Assembly (NCBI RefSeq): GCF_902712875.1
Contig: NZ_LR743509.1
Location: 2,866,001 to 2,930,000 of the forward strand
DNA length: 64,000 nucleotides
Reading direction: 5' to 3'
Source: Hyphomicrobium sp. ghe19
GTDB lineage: Bacteria > Pseudomonadota > Alphaproteobacteria > Rhizobiales > Hyphomicrobiaceae
Part shown: positions 10,229 to 17,949 of the stretch, in pieces
Numbering within the stretch: position 1 is the stretch's first letter
How the letters are laid out: each line of letters opens with the position of its first letter
The notes under the pieces: generated by a model
Databases searched by the model: none
What the model saw: the letters and a program-made list of their open reading frames with translations, nothing else
What the model was told of the DNA's origin: nothing
Position numbers and translations under genes: made by a program

Positions 10229-11473
10229 CTAATAGCCACTGAGTTTGTCTTCCGACAGATAGCGAGCGAGCTCGTCCACGGCCAGTATATCGTCCAGTGT
10301 TTCTGCAGGGCAAATGGCACCCTGCCGCTCCGCCGCCTCGAGCGTCTCTTCGACGAGGGCGGCGATGTCCAAAAACTTGATCCGGCGGTCCAGAAAAGCC
10401 TTAACGGCGATCTCGTTTGCGGCATTCAGTACCGCGGGGGCCGTGTCGCCTCGCCGCATCGCTGCGCGGGCGACGCGGAGCGCCGGAAAACGGGTTTCAT
10501 CGGGTGGCTCGAACGTCAACGTTGCGAGACGGGCGAGATCGAGCTTTTCAGTCGGCGCGATCATCCGGTCGGGCCATGCCAATGCGACGGCGATGGGGGT
10601 GCGCATGTCGGGCGCGGCCATCTGGGCCAGCACCGAGCCGTCGACGTAGCTCACAAGGCAATGAACGATCGATTGGGGGTGCACGATGCAATCGAGCGCA
10701 TCGACCGAGACGGGGAAGAGGTGAAATGCCTCGATCAGCTCGAGGCCCTTGTTCATCAGGCTGGCGCTGTCAATCGTGATTTTTGCGCCCATCGACCAGT
10801 TGGGATGCTTCAGAGCCTGCTCGGGCGTTGCCGCCGCGATCTGTTCGCGGGTCCACGTTCGAAAGGGTCCGCCCGACGCCGTCAGAACGATCTTCTCGAT
10901 CGAGCCGGGGTCGGCTCCGGCCAACGCCTGGAAGGCTGCGGAATGTTCGCTGTCGACGGGCAAAAGCTCAGCGCCGGAGCGCGCGACCGCCGCAGTGAAG
11001 ACGTGGCCGGCGGAAACGAGACATTCCTTGTTTGCGAGTGCGACGCGGGAGCCCTGGGACGCGGCTGCAAATGTCGGCTGCAGCCCGGCCGCGCCGACGA
11101 TCGCCGCCATGACGCAATCGGCGGGCTCCAGAGCCGCTTCCACGAGCGCCGAGGCGCCGCCCGCTGTCCGAATGCCGGTTCCCGCGAGGGCATCTCTGAG
11201 CTCGCCCAAGCGGCTTTCGTCGCCGATGACCGCGAGCTTGGCTTTGTGAAGTCGGGCGAGGTTCGCCAGTTCCTGGGCGTTCGATTGCGCGGTCAGAGCA
11301 ACGATCTCGAAGCGCTCGGGCGTGCGGCCGACGAGATCGAGCGTGCTCGTTCCGATGGACCCTGTGGCGCCCAGAACTGTCAGTCGCATAACCCGGGACG
11401 CGGCGGGCGAACCAAGACGAGCCGCTGACGCTTTCTCAGGCAACCGGTAAGGAACGCTCGTTGTCACTGCCAT
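10229..11473 (-). CDS. dxr: 1-deoxy-D-xylulose 5-phosphate reductoisomerase
   Basis: Converts DXP to 2-C-methyl-D-erythritol 4-phosphate with NADPH, the committed step of the MEP isoprenoid pathway; this feeds the UppS encoded two genes upstream. It has the NADPH-binding GATGSIGTSTLDLV, the metal-binding VDSEHSAAFQAL, SMGAKITIDSASLMNKGLE and a C-terminal helical domain. Two starts are possible: ATG at 11473 (414 residues) or ATG at 11389 (386 residues, beginning MRLTVLGATGSIG). Neither has a strong ribosome site. I list the longer one because it starts next to the cdsA stop (11478-11480). The shorter is closer to the family length. Confidence 0.96.
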   Translation of the reverse strand: MAVTTSVPYRLPEKASAARLGSPAASRVMRLTVLGATGSIGTSTLDLVGRTPERFEIVALTAQSNAQELANLARLHKAKLAVIGDESRLGELRDALAGTGIRTAGGASALVEAALEPADCVMAAIVGAAGLQPTFAAASQGSRVALANKECLVSAGHVFTAAVARSGAELLPVDSEHSAAFQALAGADPGSIEKIVLTASGGPFRTWTREQIAAATPEQALKHPNWSMGAKITIDSASLMNKGLELIEAFHLFPVSVDALDCIVHPQSIVHCLVSYVDGSVLAQMAAPDMRTPIAVALAWPDRMIAPTEKLDLARLATLTFEPPDETRFPALRVARAAMRRGDTAPAVLNAANEIAVKAFLDRRIKFLDIAALVEETLEAAERQGAICPAETLDDILAVDELARYLSEDKLSGY

Positions 11474-11477
11474 TCGC

Positions 11478-12350
11478 TTATGACCCGTAAAGAAGAGCGC
11501 GCGCCGGCGCATAGGCATCAATCGCAAGGCCGATCAGGGCCGCAAGGACGCTCGCGGTCACGATGCCGTCCATGCGATCCATGAACCCGCCGTGGCCGGG
11601 TATCAAGCCGCCCGAGTCCTTCAATCCGAAGTGCCGCTTCAAGGCCGATTCCGCCAGGTCACCACACTGCGCCACCAATCCTGTGGCAAGACCGAGGCCC
11701 GCGAGCCAAAGCGGCGTGCCGGAACCGGTGAAAAACGAAAAAAGCAGGCCAGCAACCCCCGCGGCCGTGATGCCGCCCAGAAGGCCCGACCAGGTCTTGT
11801 TCGGGGAAATCGCCGGCCAGAGCTTCGGTCCGCCGATCGTCCGCCCCGAGACATAGGCTGCGATATCGGTCACCGCGACGGCGATCAAAACGAACAGCGT
11901 TGCAAGAAATCCCAAAGGTTCGTCCGATCTCAGCCAAACGAGCGCAACGACCGGCAGCGCCGTGTACATCACGCCGGCACCAGAGAGCCGCGCCCGGCCG
12001 GATCCTATCGCCAGGGCCGCAACGACGGCAGCGCCAAGGACTGCCGTCAGGACACTCAGGCCGGCCATATCTGTGGTCACGAGGACAGCCACGATAAAAA
12101 CCGCGATCATGTGGACTACGAGTGCGGCGTCCGGCATTTCGCCTCGAACGATCCGGCCCCACTCCCAGCTCATCGCCGCCGCGATCAGAAACGTCAGCAC
12201 GGCGAAGGCGGCGGGGCTCCAATAGAGCATGGCGAATGCAACGACAGCGATAGCGGCGCCCGACGCGATGCGCAGCCTCAACTCTTGCGGAATGAAATCG
12301 AGCACTGCTCCGAGAAACGGCCGTTGATTGTCGGGATTATCGGCCGGCAT
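11478..12350 (-). CDS. cdsA: Phosphatidate cytidylyltransferase (CDP-diglyceride synthase)
   Basis: Makes CDP-diacylglycerol from phosphatidic acid and CTP in the inner membrane, the branch point of phospholipid synthesis. The 290-residue protein has about eight hydrophobic segments and ends with the CDP-OH-type signature: DIAAYVSGRTIGGPKLWPAISPNKTWSG, then HFGLKDSGGLIPGHGGFMDRMD. The frame is open to 12503 but overlaps uppS; the ATG at 12350 has GAAGG upstream and starts 12 bases after the uppS stop. Gene order uppS-cdsA-dxr is the standard one. Confidence 0.96.
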   Translation of the reverse strand: MPADNPDNQRPFLGAVLDFIPQELRLRIASGAAIAVVAFAMLYWSPAAFAVLTFLIAAAMSWEWGRIVRGEMPDAALVVHMIAVFIVAVLVTTDMAGLSVLTAVLGAAVVAALAIGSGRARLSGAGVMYTALPVVALVWLRSDEPLGFLATLFVLIAVAVTDIAAYVSGRTIGGPKLWPAISPNKTWSGLLGGITAAGVAGLLFSFFTGSGTPLWLAGLGLATGLVAQCGDLAESALKRHFGLKDSGGLIPGHGGFMDRMDGIVTASVLAALIGLAIDAYAPARALLYGS

Positions 12351-12361
12351 TTTCCAAACCT

Positions 12362-13120
12362 TCAAGCTGTCGAGCGTTTGGACAGGCCGCCGAAGCGACG
12401 TTCGCGCGAGCGAAATTCTGCGAGGGCGACTTCGAACGCGGCCTTGTCGAAATCCGGCCAATAGCAGTCCAAAAACACAAATTCCGAATACGCCGTCTGC
12501 CACAGCAAGAAGTTGGAAAGCCGCATTTCGCCCGACGTCCGGATCAACAGGTCGGGATCGGGAATGCCGGACGTATCGAGGGCGTTGGCGATGCGCTCGA
12601 CGGTGATCTCGGACGGATCGAGTTCGCCCGCCGCAACTTGCTCGGCGAGTTTTCGCGCCGCTCCCGCGATCTCGGTGCGAGAGCCGTAATTGAAGGCGAT
12701 GACGAGCGTCAAAACATCGTTGCCGCGGGTCAGCTCGACGGCTTCGTCGATCAAAGTCGTCAGCTCGTTGTCAACGTGCTGCCGCTGGCCGATGACGCGA
12801 ATGCAGACGCCCGCCTCATGCAGTTCGGCAAGATCGCGGCGGATGAAGCGCTTCATCAGCCCCATGAGATCGTCGACCTCTTCGACCGGCCGGTTCCAGT
12901 TCTCGGAGGAGAAGCTGAAGATCGTCAGGTAAGTGATTTTGAGTTCGATCGCTGCACGGACGGCGCGGCGAACGGCCTCGACGCCCTGGCGATGGCCCAA
13001 CGCTCTCGGCAGCCCGCGCTCCCGCGCCCACCGCCCGTTTCCGTCCATGATGATCGCGACGTGACGCGGCGGGACCAGTACGCCGGACCCATCGTCGGTA
13101 GGCTTAGCTGCTGGCGCCAC
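12362..13120 (-). CDS. uppS: Undecaprenyl diphosphate synthase (cis-prenyltransferase)
   Basis: Elongates farnesyl diphosphate with isopentenyl diphosphate to C55-PP, the lipid carrier for peptidoglycan and LPS sugars. The 252-residue protein starts with GTG. It has [13 protein letters not shown] with the catalytic Asp26, SSENWNRP, and the C-terminal [24 protein letters not shown] signature. It sits between frr and cdsA in the conserved envelope/translation cluster. A cUUCGg-type hairpin lies in the frr-uppS gap. Confidence 0.97.
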   Translation of the reverse strand: MAPAAKPTDDGSGVLVPPRHVAIIMDGNGRWARERGLPRALGHRQGVEAVRRAVRAAIELKITYLTIFSFSSENWNRPVEEVDDLMGLMKRFIRRDLAELHEAGVCIRVIGQRQHVDNELTTLIDEAVELTRGNDVLTLVIAFNYGSRTEIAGAARKLAEQVAAGELDPSEITVERIANALDTSGIPDPDLLIRTSGEMRLSNFLLWQTAYSEFVFLDCYWPDFDKAAFEVALAEFRSRERRFGGLSKRSTA

Positions 13121-13171
13121 TGTCGAATGGCCTCTGGAATCAAAATCTCAAAATCAGTTACACGACTTACT

Positions 13172-13185
13172 GCCCCCGAAGGGGC
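13172..13185 (-). other. UUCG-tetraloop hairpin between frr and uppS
   Basis: On the minus strand a 5-bp GC stem (13181-13185 with 13172-13176) closes a TTCG loop with C-G closure, the very stable RNA tetraloop. It lies 8 bases past the frr stop and about 50 bases before uppS. There is no T-run, so it is more likely an RNA processing or stability element than a full terminator. Confidence 0.4.
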
Positions 13186-13192
13186 CGGGAGA

Positions 13193-13756
13193 TCAAACCT
13201 TCTGAATTTCGGCTTCTTTTGTGACGAGAGTAGCGTCGATCTCCTTGATGAGGCGATCCGTCAGCTCCTGGACCTTATCGGAATTACCCCGATGGTCGTC
13301 CTGGCTCATTTTGCCGTCTTTCTCAAGTTTCTTCAGAACGTCCATTGCCTCGCGCCGGACGTTGCGGATCGAGACCTTGGCCTGCTCGGCATACTTGTGC
13401 GCAAGCTTGACCAATTCCTGGCGGCGATCGGCCGTCAGCGACGGGATCGGAAGGCGAAGAATCTGGCCGTCCATAATCGGATTGAGACCGAGATTGGCTT
13501 CACGGATCGCCTTATCGACGGCCATGACGTTGCTGCGGTCCCAGACCTGAACGCTAATCATTCGCGGCTCGGGCACGGAGACCGTCGCGACCTGATTGAG
13601 CGGCATCCTCGAGCCGTAGACCATCACCTGGACAGGGTCGAGCAGGTTGGCGCTGGCGCGTCCTGTCCGAAGCCCTGAAAATTCGCGCTTCAATGCGTCG
13701 ATCGAGGCGCGCATGCGCGTTTCGATTTCTTTGATGTCGTGAACTACCAATGCCAT
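13193..13756 (-). CDS. frr: Ribosome recycling factor
   Basis: Splits post-termination ribosomes together with EF-G. The 187-residue protein has the family length and the three-helix-bundle pattern. Landmarks are LKREFSGLRTGRASANLLDPVQVMVYGS, the middle beta domain MPLNQVATVSVPEPRMISVQVWD, and C-terminal LVKLAHKYAEQAKVSIRNVRREA. It follows pyrH on the same strand with an 82-base gap, the conserved rpsB-tsf-pyrH-frr order. Confidence 0.98.
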   Translation of the reverse strand: MALVVHDIKEIETRMRASIDALKREFSGLRTGRASANLLDPVQVMVYGSRMPLNQVATVSVPEPRMISVQVWDRSNVMAVDKAIREANLGLNPIMDGQILRLPIPSLTADRRQELVKLAHKYAEQAKVSIRNVRREAMDVLKKLEKDGKMSQDDHRGNSDKVQELTDRLIKEIDATLVTKEAEIQKV

Positions 13757-13838
13757 TTTCCTATTCCTCCCAGCGCGCGAAACCTCAAACTGCAGCTGCC
13801 GTCAACAAGGCGGCGCAAGATTGGGCTTTCAGCGGCGT

Positions 13839-14570
13839 TCAGCCGGCTCCCTCGATAAGGGTCTGGCGAGCTTCTCCGCGCAGAGCTTTCAAGAGATTTC
13901 CCGGTTCGTCGATTGAAACCACAATTAGCGGAAGTCCGTTATCTCGGGCAAGGGCAATGGCCGCACCATCCATCACTTTGAGATCCTTGGCCAAAACCTC
14001 CGAATAGGTCAGCTGGTCGTAGCGGACTGCGTCCTTGTGCTTCTTCGGGTCGGCCGAATAGACGCCATCGACCTGCGTCGCCTTCAGGACCGCATTACAG
14101 TTCATCTCAATGCCACGCAGAACGGCTGCCGTATCGGTCGTGAAAAAGGGGTTCCCGGTGCCGGCTGCGAATATCACGACGTTGCCCCGGCCGAGGTACG
14201 ACAGGGCCTTCGGGCGAACGTAGCTTTCGCAGACCGTCGGCATCGGAATTGCCGAGAGGACGCGAGCCTGGACGCCGCGATGATCGAGCGAATTCTGAAG
14301 CGCGAGCGCGTTCATCACGGTCGCGAGCATGCCCATGTAATCGGCCGTGGCGCGGTCCATCCCCTTGGCCGCACCGCTCAGGCCCCGGAAGATGTTGCCG
14401 CCGCCTACGACGATCGCGATCTCGGCGCCTTCGGCCACGGCGGCGGAGATATCGTTCGACAAGCGGTCGGCGACGCCCATGTCGATGCCATAGGGCTGCG
14501 AGCCCATCAGAGCTTCGCCGGAAAGCTTCACCAGCAGCCGCTTGTATTTAAGACCCTGCGCTCCAGGCAT
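13839..14570 (-). CDS. pyrH: UMP kinase
   Basis: Phosphorylates UMP to UDP in pyrimidine nucleotide synthesis; a hexameric amino-acid-kinase-fold enzyme. It has [45 protein letters not shown] and [18 protein letters not shown]. Several in-frame starts exist (GTG 14621, ATG 14603, 14576, 14570). I choose ATG 14570 because GGGGAG stands 8 bases before it and the resulting 243 residues match the family. It follows tsf, but a strong terminator lies between them, so it may have its own promoter within 14571-14621. Confidence 0.96.
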   Translation of the reverse strand: MPGAQGLKYKRLLVKLSGEALMGSQPYGIDMGVADRLSNDISAAVAEGAEIAIVVGGGNIFRGLSGAAKGMDRATADYMGMLATVMNALALQNSLDHRGVQARVLSAIPMPTVCESYVRPKALSYLGRGNVVIFAAGTGNPFFTTDTAAVLRGIEMNCNAVLKATQVDGVYSADPKKHKDAVRYDQLTYSEVLAKDLKVMDGAAIALARDNGLPLIVVSIDEPGNLLKALRGEARQTLIEGAG

Positions 14571-14621
14571 CGGCATAACTCCCCTAGGCACTTCAATTGG
14601 CATGACAATCTGAGATGGCAC

Positions 14622-14650
14622 AAAAAACGGCCGGTCGCGAGGACCGGCCG
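14622..14650 (-). terminator. Rho-independent terminator after tsf
   Basis: Nine-base-pair GC stem (14642-14650 with 14628-14636) and 5-base loop, followed on the minus strand by six T (14627-14622). It lies about 67 bases past the tsf stop and just upstream of the pyrH start region. Confidence 0.88.
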
Positions 14651-14716
14651 GCTGATACCTAACGCTCTCGAGCGATTCCGGCTAGCGTTTGCCGGGCCAT
14701 TCGGCCCGGCGTGCGC

Positions 14717-15640
14717 TCAGCCGCCGCTTGCGAGCTTGCGGACTTCCTCGCCGAAGTCTTCTTCCTTCTTGTCGATGCCTTCACCGAGCGCGAAGCGGAC
14801 GAAGCCTGCGACCTTGATCGGTGCACCGGCTTTGCCCTCGGCTTCCTTGACGGCCTGCGCGACCGTCTTGGTGGTGTCGTGGATGTACTGCTGCTCGAGC
14901 AGGCAGTTTTCCTTGCCGAACGCCTTGATGCCGCCGGAGATGATCTTCTCGAGAACGTCGGGCTTCTTGCCCTGGTTCTTGTCGGCGAGAATAGCCTTCT
15001 CGCGCTCGATCACTTCGGCCGGCACTTCGGAAATGTCGAGTGCGACGGGGCTTGCGGCTGCGACGTGCATCGCGATCATGCGCGCCAATTCGAACAGCGT
15101 CGGCTCGTCACCGGCACTTTCGAGAGCGACGAGAACGCCGATCTTGCCGAGGCCATCGGCCACGCGGTTATGAACGTAGTCGGCGACGACGCCTTCCTTG
15201 ACGGCAAGTGCTGCCGTCCGGCGAACGGTCATGTTCTCGCCGATCGTCGCGACTGCTTCCTGGATCGTCGTTTCAACGGTGTTCTTGCTGCCGGGATAGG
15301 TTGCAGCCAGAAGCGTCTTGAGATCGCCCTTCGCGGCCGGAGCCAGCGCAGTGACCTCGCGGACGAGCGTCTGGAACTGCTCGTTACGGGCAACGAAGTC
15401 CGTCTCCGAGTTCACCTCGACAACGGCGCCTTCACGGCCCTTCGCGACGATACCGATGAGGCCATCGGCGGCAACGCGGCCGGACTTCTTCGCGGCCTTC
15501 GAGAGGCCCTTCTTGCGCAGCCAATCGACAGCTGCTTCGATATCGCCGTTCGTCTCGGTCAGCGCCGTTTTGCAATCCATCATGCCGGCGCCGGTCATAT
15601 CGCGCAGCTTCTTCACATCTGCAGCGGTGATCGTCGTCAT
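14717..15640 (-). CDS. tsf: Elongation factor Ts
   Basis: Nucleotide exchange factor that recharges EF-Tu. The 307-residue protein has the N-terminal UBA-like region ([21 protein letters not shown]), the conserved core [16 protein letters not shown], the dimerisation region [17 protein letters not shown], and [21 protein letters not shown] C-terminus. It lies 107 bases downstream of rpsB, the standard pairing, and is closed by the terminator at 14622-14650. Confidence 0.98.
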   Translation of the reverse strand: MTTITAADVKKLRDMTGAGMMDCKTALTETNGDIEAAVDWLRKKGLSKAAKKSGRVAADGLIGIVAKGREGAVVEVNSETDFVARNEQFQTLVREVTALAPAAKGDLKTLLAATYPGSKNTVETTIQEAVATIGENMTVRRTAALAVKEGVVADYVHNRVADGLGKIGVLVALESAGDEPTLFELARMIAMHVAAASPVALDISEVPAEVIEREKAILADKNQGKKPDVLEKIISGGIKAFGKENCLLEQQYIHDTTKTVAQAVKEAEGKAGAPIKVAGFVRFALGEGIDKKEEDFGEEVRKLASGG

Positions 15641-15659
15641 TCTGTCACCTATGAGGTTC

Positions 15660-15681
15660 GAGGCGCCACGATGGGCGCCTC
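15660..15681 (-). other. Hairpin in the rpsB-tsf intercistronic gap
   Basis: An 8-bp perfect inverted repeat (15660-15667 with 15674-15681) with a 6-base loop sits between rpsB and tsf. There is no T-run. It may be a weak attenuator or mRNA processing site that sets the S2 to EF-Ts ratio; that role is inference. Confidence 0.45.
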
Positions 15682-15747
15682 ATATCAGTTCATTCACAGT
15701 CGCGCTTCAACGGCACGACAGTTCGATGTCGGACACCAACGCCGGAA

Positions 15748-16737
15748 TTAGACGGTGGCTGCTTCAACGAGCTTCTTGGCCTGGGCGACCCAGTCTTCCT
15801 TGGCGATCTGCCCCCTCAGCTTCAGCTGACGGTCGAGCGACTCAACATAGTCGGGCGTGAGGTCGGCGATCTGCCAGAAGTGGTAGACGCCGGCGTCGTT
15901 AAGGCGCTGCTCGACCTTCGGGTTGATGCCCGTGATCCGCTTGAGGTCATCAGCTTCGCCGCGTGGCGCTTCGATGCCCTTGAAGACGACCTTCGGCAGC
16001 TCTTCTGCCGGCGGCGTCTCGGATGCACCGATGTCGACGCCAGACGAGCCCTGCGAACGCTCGAGACCATCGAGAGCAGCGCGAGCCATCAGATCGCAAT
16101 AAAGGGTGATCGCGCGGCCCGCGTCGTCGTTGCCCGGAACCGGATAGTCAACGCCGTCCGGATCGCAGTTGGTATCGACGATCGCGACGATCGGGATACC
16201 AAGCTTGCGCGCCTCTTGAATGGCGATCGCTTCCTTGTTCGTATCGATCACAACGAGGAGGTCGGGCGTGCCGCCCATGTCCTTGATGCCGCCGAGCGAC
16301 TGGTTGAGCTTGTCGCGTTCGCGCGTGAGGTTCAGGATTTCCTTCTTCGTGCGGCCCTGCGGGTCAGCCAGGATCTCGTCGAGCTGGCGAAGACGGCGGA
16401 TCGACTGCGAAACGGTCTTCCAGTTGGTCAGCGTGCCGCCGAGCCAACGGTGATTGATGAAGTACTGGGCGCTGCGCTTTGCGGCGTCGGCGATGCCCTC
16501 AGAAGCCTGGCGCTTCGTCGCGACGAAAAGAACGCGACCGCCGCCTGCGACCGTGTCGGAGACCTTGAGCAGCGCCTGATGCAACAGCGGCACCGTCTGC
16601 GTCAGATCGAGAATGTGGATTTTGTTGCGCGACCCATAGATGAACGGCGCCATCTTGGGGTTCCAGCGGTGTGCCTGGTGGCCGAAGTGAACGCCAGCTT
16701 CCAATAGCTGACGCATGTTGAAGGCAGGAAGTGCCAT
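15748..16737 (-). CDS. rpsB: 30S ribosomal protein S2 with long C-terminal extension
   Basis: Small-subunit ribosomal protein needed for S1 binding. The S2 core covers residues 1 to ~240 ([76 protein letters not shown]). The protein is 329 residues against about 240 in E. coli. The extra tail ends in a 67-residue helical domain (residues 263-329) containing [20 protein letters not shown] and [10 protein letters not shown], closely similar to the tail of NuoE in this window. The ATG at 16737 is chosen over the longer frame because AGGA lies before it and [15 protein letters not shown] is the normal start. A good -35/-10 pair lies about 150 bases upstream. Confidence 0.98.
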   Translation of the reverse strand: MALPAFNMRQLLEAGVHFGHQAHRWNPKMAPFIYGSRNKIHILDLTQTVPLLHQALLKVSDTVAGGGRVLFVATKRQASEGIADAAKRSAQYFINHRWLGGTLTNWKTVSQSIRRLRQLDEILADPQGRTKKEILNLTRERDKLNQSLGGIKDMGGTPDLLVVIDTNKEAIAIQEARKLGIPIVAIVDTNCDPDGVDYPVPGNDDAGRAITLYCDLMARAALDGLERSQGSSGVDIGASETPPAEELPKVVFKGIEAPRGEADDLKRITGINPKVEQRLNDAGVYHFWQIADLTPDYVESLDRQLKLRGQIAKEDWVAQAKKLVEAATV

Positions 16738-16884
16738 CGTATCGTTTCCTTTTCCGGTTAGACCTCCGCGAGACTTGAGAAGAGATTTGCCAGCCGTTTC
16801 AGAGGCTTGAGCTAATCTCCACCGGAGCGCGATGCGGGGCTTTTCATCCGCATTGCGCGAGCGTCTCGCGTGTGAGATGGCGGC

Positions 16885-16913
16885 TATATACGGGGGATTG
16901 CCCAAATGCGCAA
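16885..16913 (-). promoter_or_regulatory. Probable sigma-70 promoter of rpsB
   Basis: Minus-strand TTGCGC (16908-16913), exact 17-base spacer, then TATATA (16885-16890). Transcription would start near 16878, giving a leader of about 140 bases before rpsB; the long leader could allow autogenous control by S2, which is inference. Confidence 0.6.
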
Positions 16914-16987
16914 CCCATGAGGGGTCGCCTTCTGTATGCCCTTACGAGGGACAGAGCGCCCCACTCTTCGGCCGACGGCCAAAAGCA

Positions 16988-17032
16988 GAACGCACTGCAA
17001 CCGACCGGCGTGGGGCGGATGGCAGTGCGTTC
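16988..17032 (-). terminator. Long-loop inverted repeat, possible terminator of the 17109-17453 gene
   Basis: An 11-bp perfect inverted repeat (16988-16998 with 17022-17032) encloses 23 bases. Read on the minus strand it is followed by TGCTTTT; on the plus strand by five T at 17037-17041. It lies 77 bases past the stop of the small secreted protein gene. Confidence 0.5.
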
Positions 17033-17108
17033 ATGATTTTTCAGGTCTTTTATCAACCGGCGCGGATCGCTCCGCTGCGCTACCGGCTGCGTCTTCCGGC
17101 TTTCGCCG

Positions 17109-17453
17109 TTACTTGCACTTCGCGTCGAGCGCCGCAACGGACTCGTCCATCGCGGTTGCTTCAGGCGAACCGTCGGCAGCGTCCTGGCCTGCATCCCAGG
17201 CGTTCTCGAAATCGTCGCCAAGCGTTTTGAAGTAGCCGTCGATTTCGTCGCCTGCGGCTTCAGCCTTCTTCTCGTCGTCGCCGATCTCGTCCATCTTTTT
17301 CGACATCGAGCAATAAGCTTTGACCTTCGCGGGGTCGGATGCTGCCGCTTCAAGATTTTTCTTGATATCGGGCGCGGCCATTTTCTGGTCGGCGGCATAA
17401 GCAGCGGGGGCGAGCAGCAAAGCAGCGACCAAGGCGGCGGAGAACTTCGACAT
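17109..17453 (-). CDS. Small secreted alpha-helical protein, function unknown
   Basis: A 114-residue protein I do not recognise. It has a clear Sec signal peptide (MSKFSAALVAALLLAPAAYAA, cleavage after AYA ~residue 20). The mature part is acidic and helix-rich, with two cysteines, Cys48 (KAYCSM) and the penultimate Cys113 (DAKCK), which could form one disulfide. Lys/Asp/Ala-rich stretches (KKMDEIGDDEKKAEAAGDE) suggest an extended helix. It likely resides in the periplasm. It lies upstream of rpsB on the same strand and is separated by a candidate terminator and the rpsB promoter, so it is not part of that operon. Confidence 0.7.
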   Translation of the reverse strand: MSKFSAALVAALLLAPAAYAADQKMAAPDIKKNLEAAASDPAKVKAYCSMSKKMDEIGDDEKKAEAAGDEIDGYFKTLGDDFENAWDAGQDAADGSPEATAMDESVAALDAKCK

Positions 17454-17557
17454 GTTTTGCCTCTTATTTGGCTAGCTCAAAGGAGCGGAGCTATGAACGC
17501 AAACTGTGTCAGAAGAAGGCAGCGCTGGCGCGCTACCTTCGTTTGCATTACAGGCGC

Positions 17558-17815
17558 TTAGCGCCAAGCGCAGTGACGGTGACCATGACGGTAGCGGCAG
17601 ACCCACTTCTTGTGGTGTCTCTGGTGACCCCAGTTCCGCTTGTGGTACCGCTTGTAGTAACGCTTTTTCCTGTAGTCGACGTGTTCGACAACAGACTTCT
17701 CAGCATGGGCGCCGATGCCGTTCAGGCCGGCGCCGGCAACGCCGGCGTTAGCGCCGCCGGCAAGGCCGAGGGTGATGGCTGCGAGCGTTGCTGCAGCGAT
17801 CAAGCTCTTTTTCAT
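17558..17815 (-). CDS. Small basic secreted protein, His/Arg/Tyr-rich
   Basis: An 85-residue protein with a signal peptide (MKKSLIAAATLAAITLGLAGGANA, cleavage after ANA ~24). A short Gly/Ala spacer and a strongly basic tail (RKKRYYKRYHKRNWGHQRHH, then CRYRHGHRHCAWR) follow. Two cysteines near the end may pair. The start at 17815 has GGAG about 8 bases upstream. Such short basic exported proteins are common in Hyphomicrobiales but have no assigned role that I know. The His-rich tail could bind metal or polyanions; this is only inference. The TAA stop sits inside a small GGCGC/GCGCC hairpin (17553-17565). Confidence 0.65.
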   Translation of the reverse strand: MKKSLIAAATLAAITLGLAGGANAGVAGAGLNGIGAHAEKSVVEHVDYRKKRYYKRYHKRNWGHQRHHKKWVCRYRHGHRHCAWR

Positions 17816-17913
17816 TGATAGGCTCCTATCGAAACTAGACGCGTCTCTCACGTCTGGTCCCTTAACGCCTATCCGAGGAGAAAGCCGTCGCTCATTTGAT
17901 TAAAATATTCTCT

Positions 17914-17931
17914 GGCCGGAGCAAAACGGCC
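17914..17931 (-). terminator. Weak candidate terminator after dnaE
   Basis: A 5-bp GC stem (17914-17918 with 17927-17931) and 8-base loop stand 19 bases past the dnaE stop, followed on the minus strand by an A/T-rich stretch rather than a clean T-run. Confidence 0.3.
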
Positions 17932-17949
17932 GATCCGCAACCGCTAGTT

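Noticed and set aside
16844-17398. Extended minus-strand frame in the rpsB leader
   Set aside because: Its downstream part covers the rpsB promoter and its upstream part is a shifted frame of the small secreted protein gene; no start site supports it.
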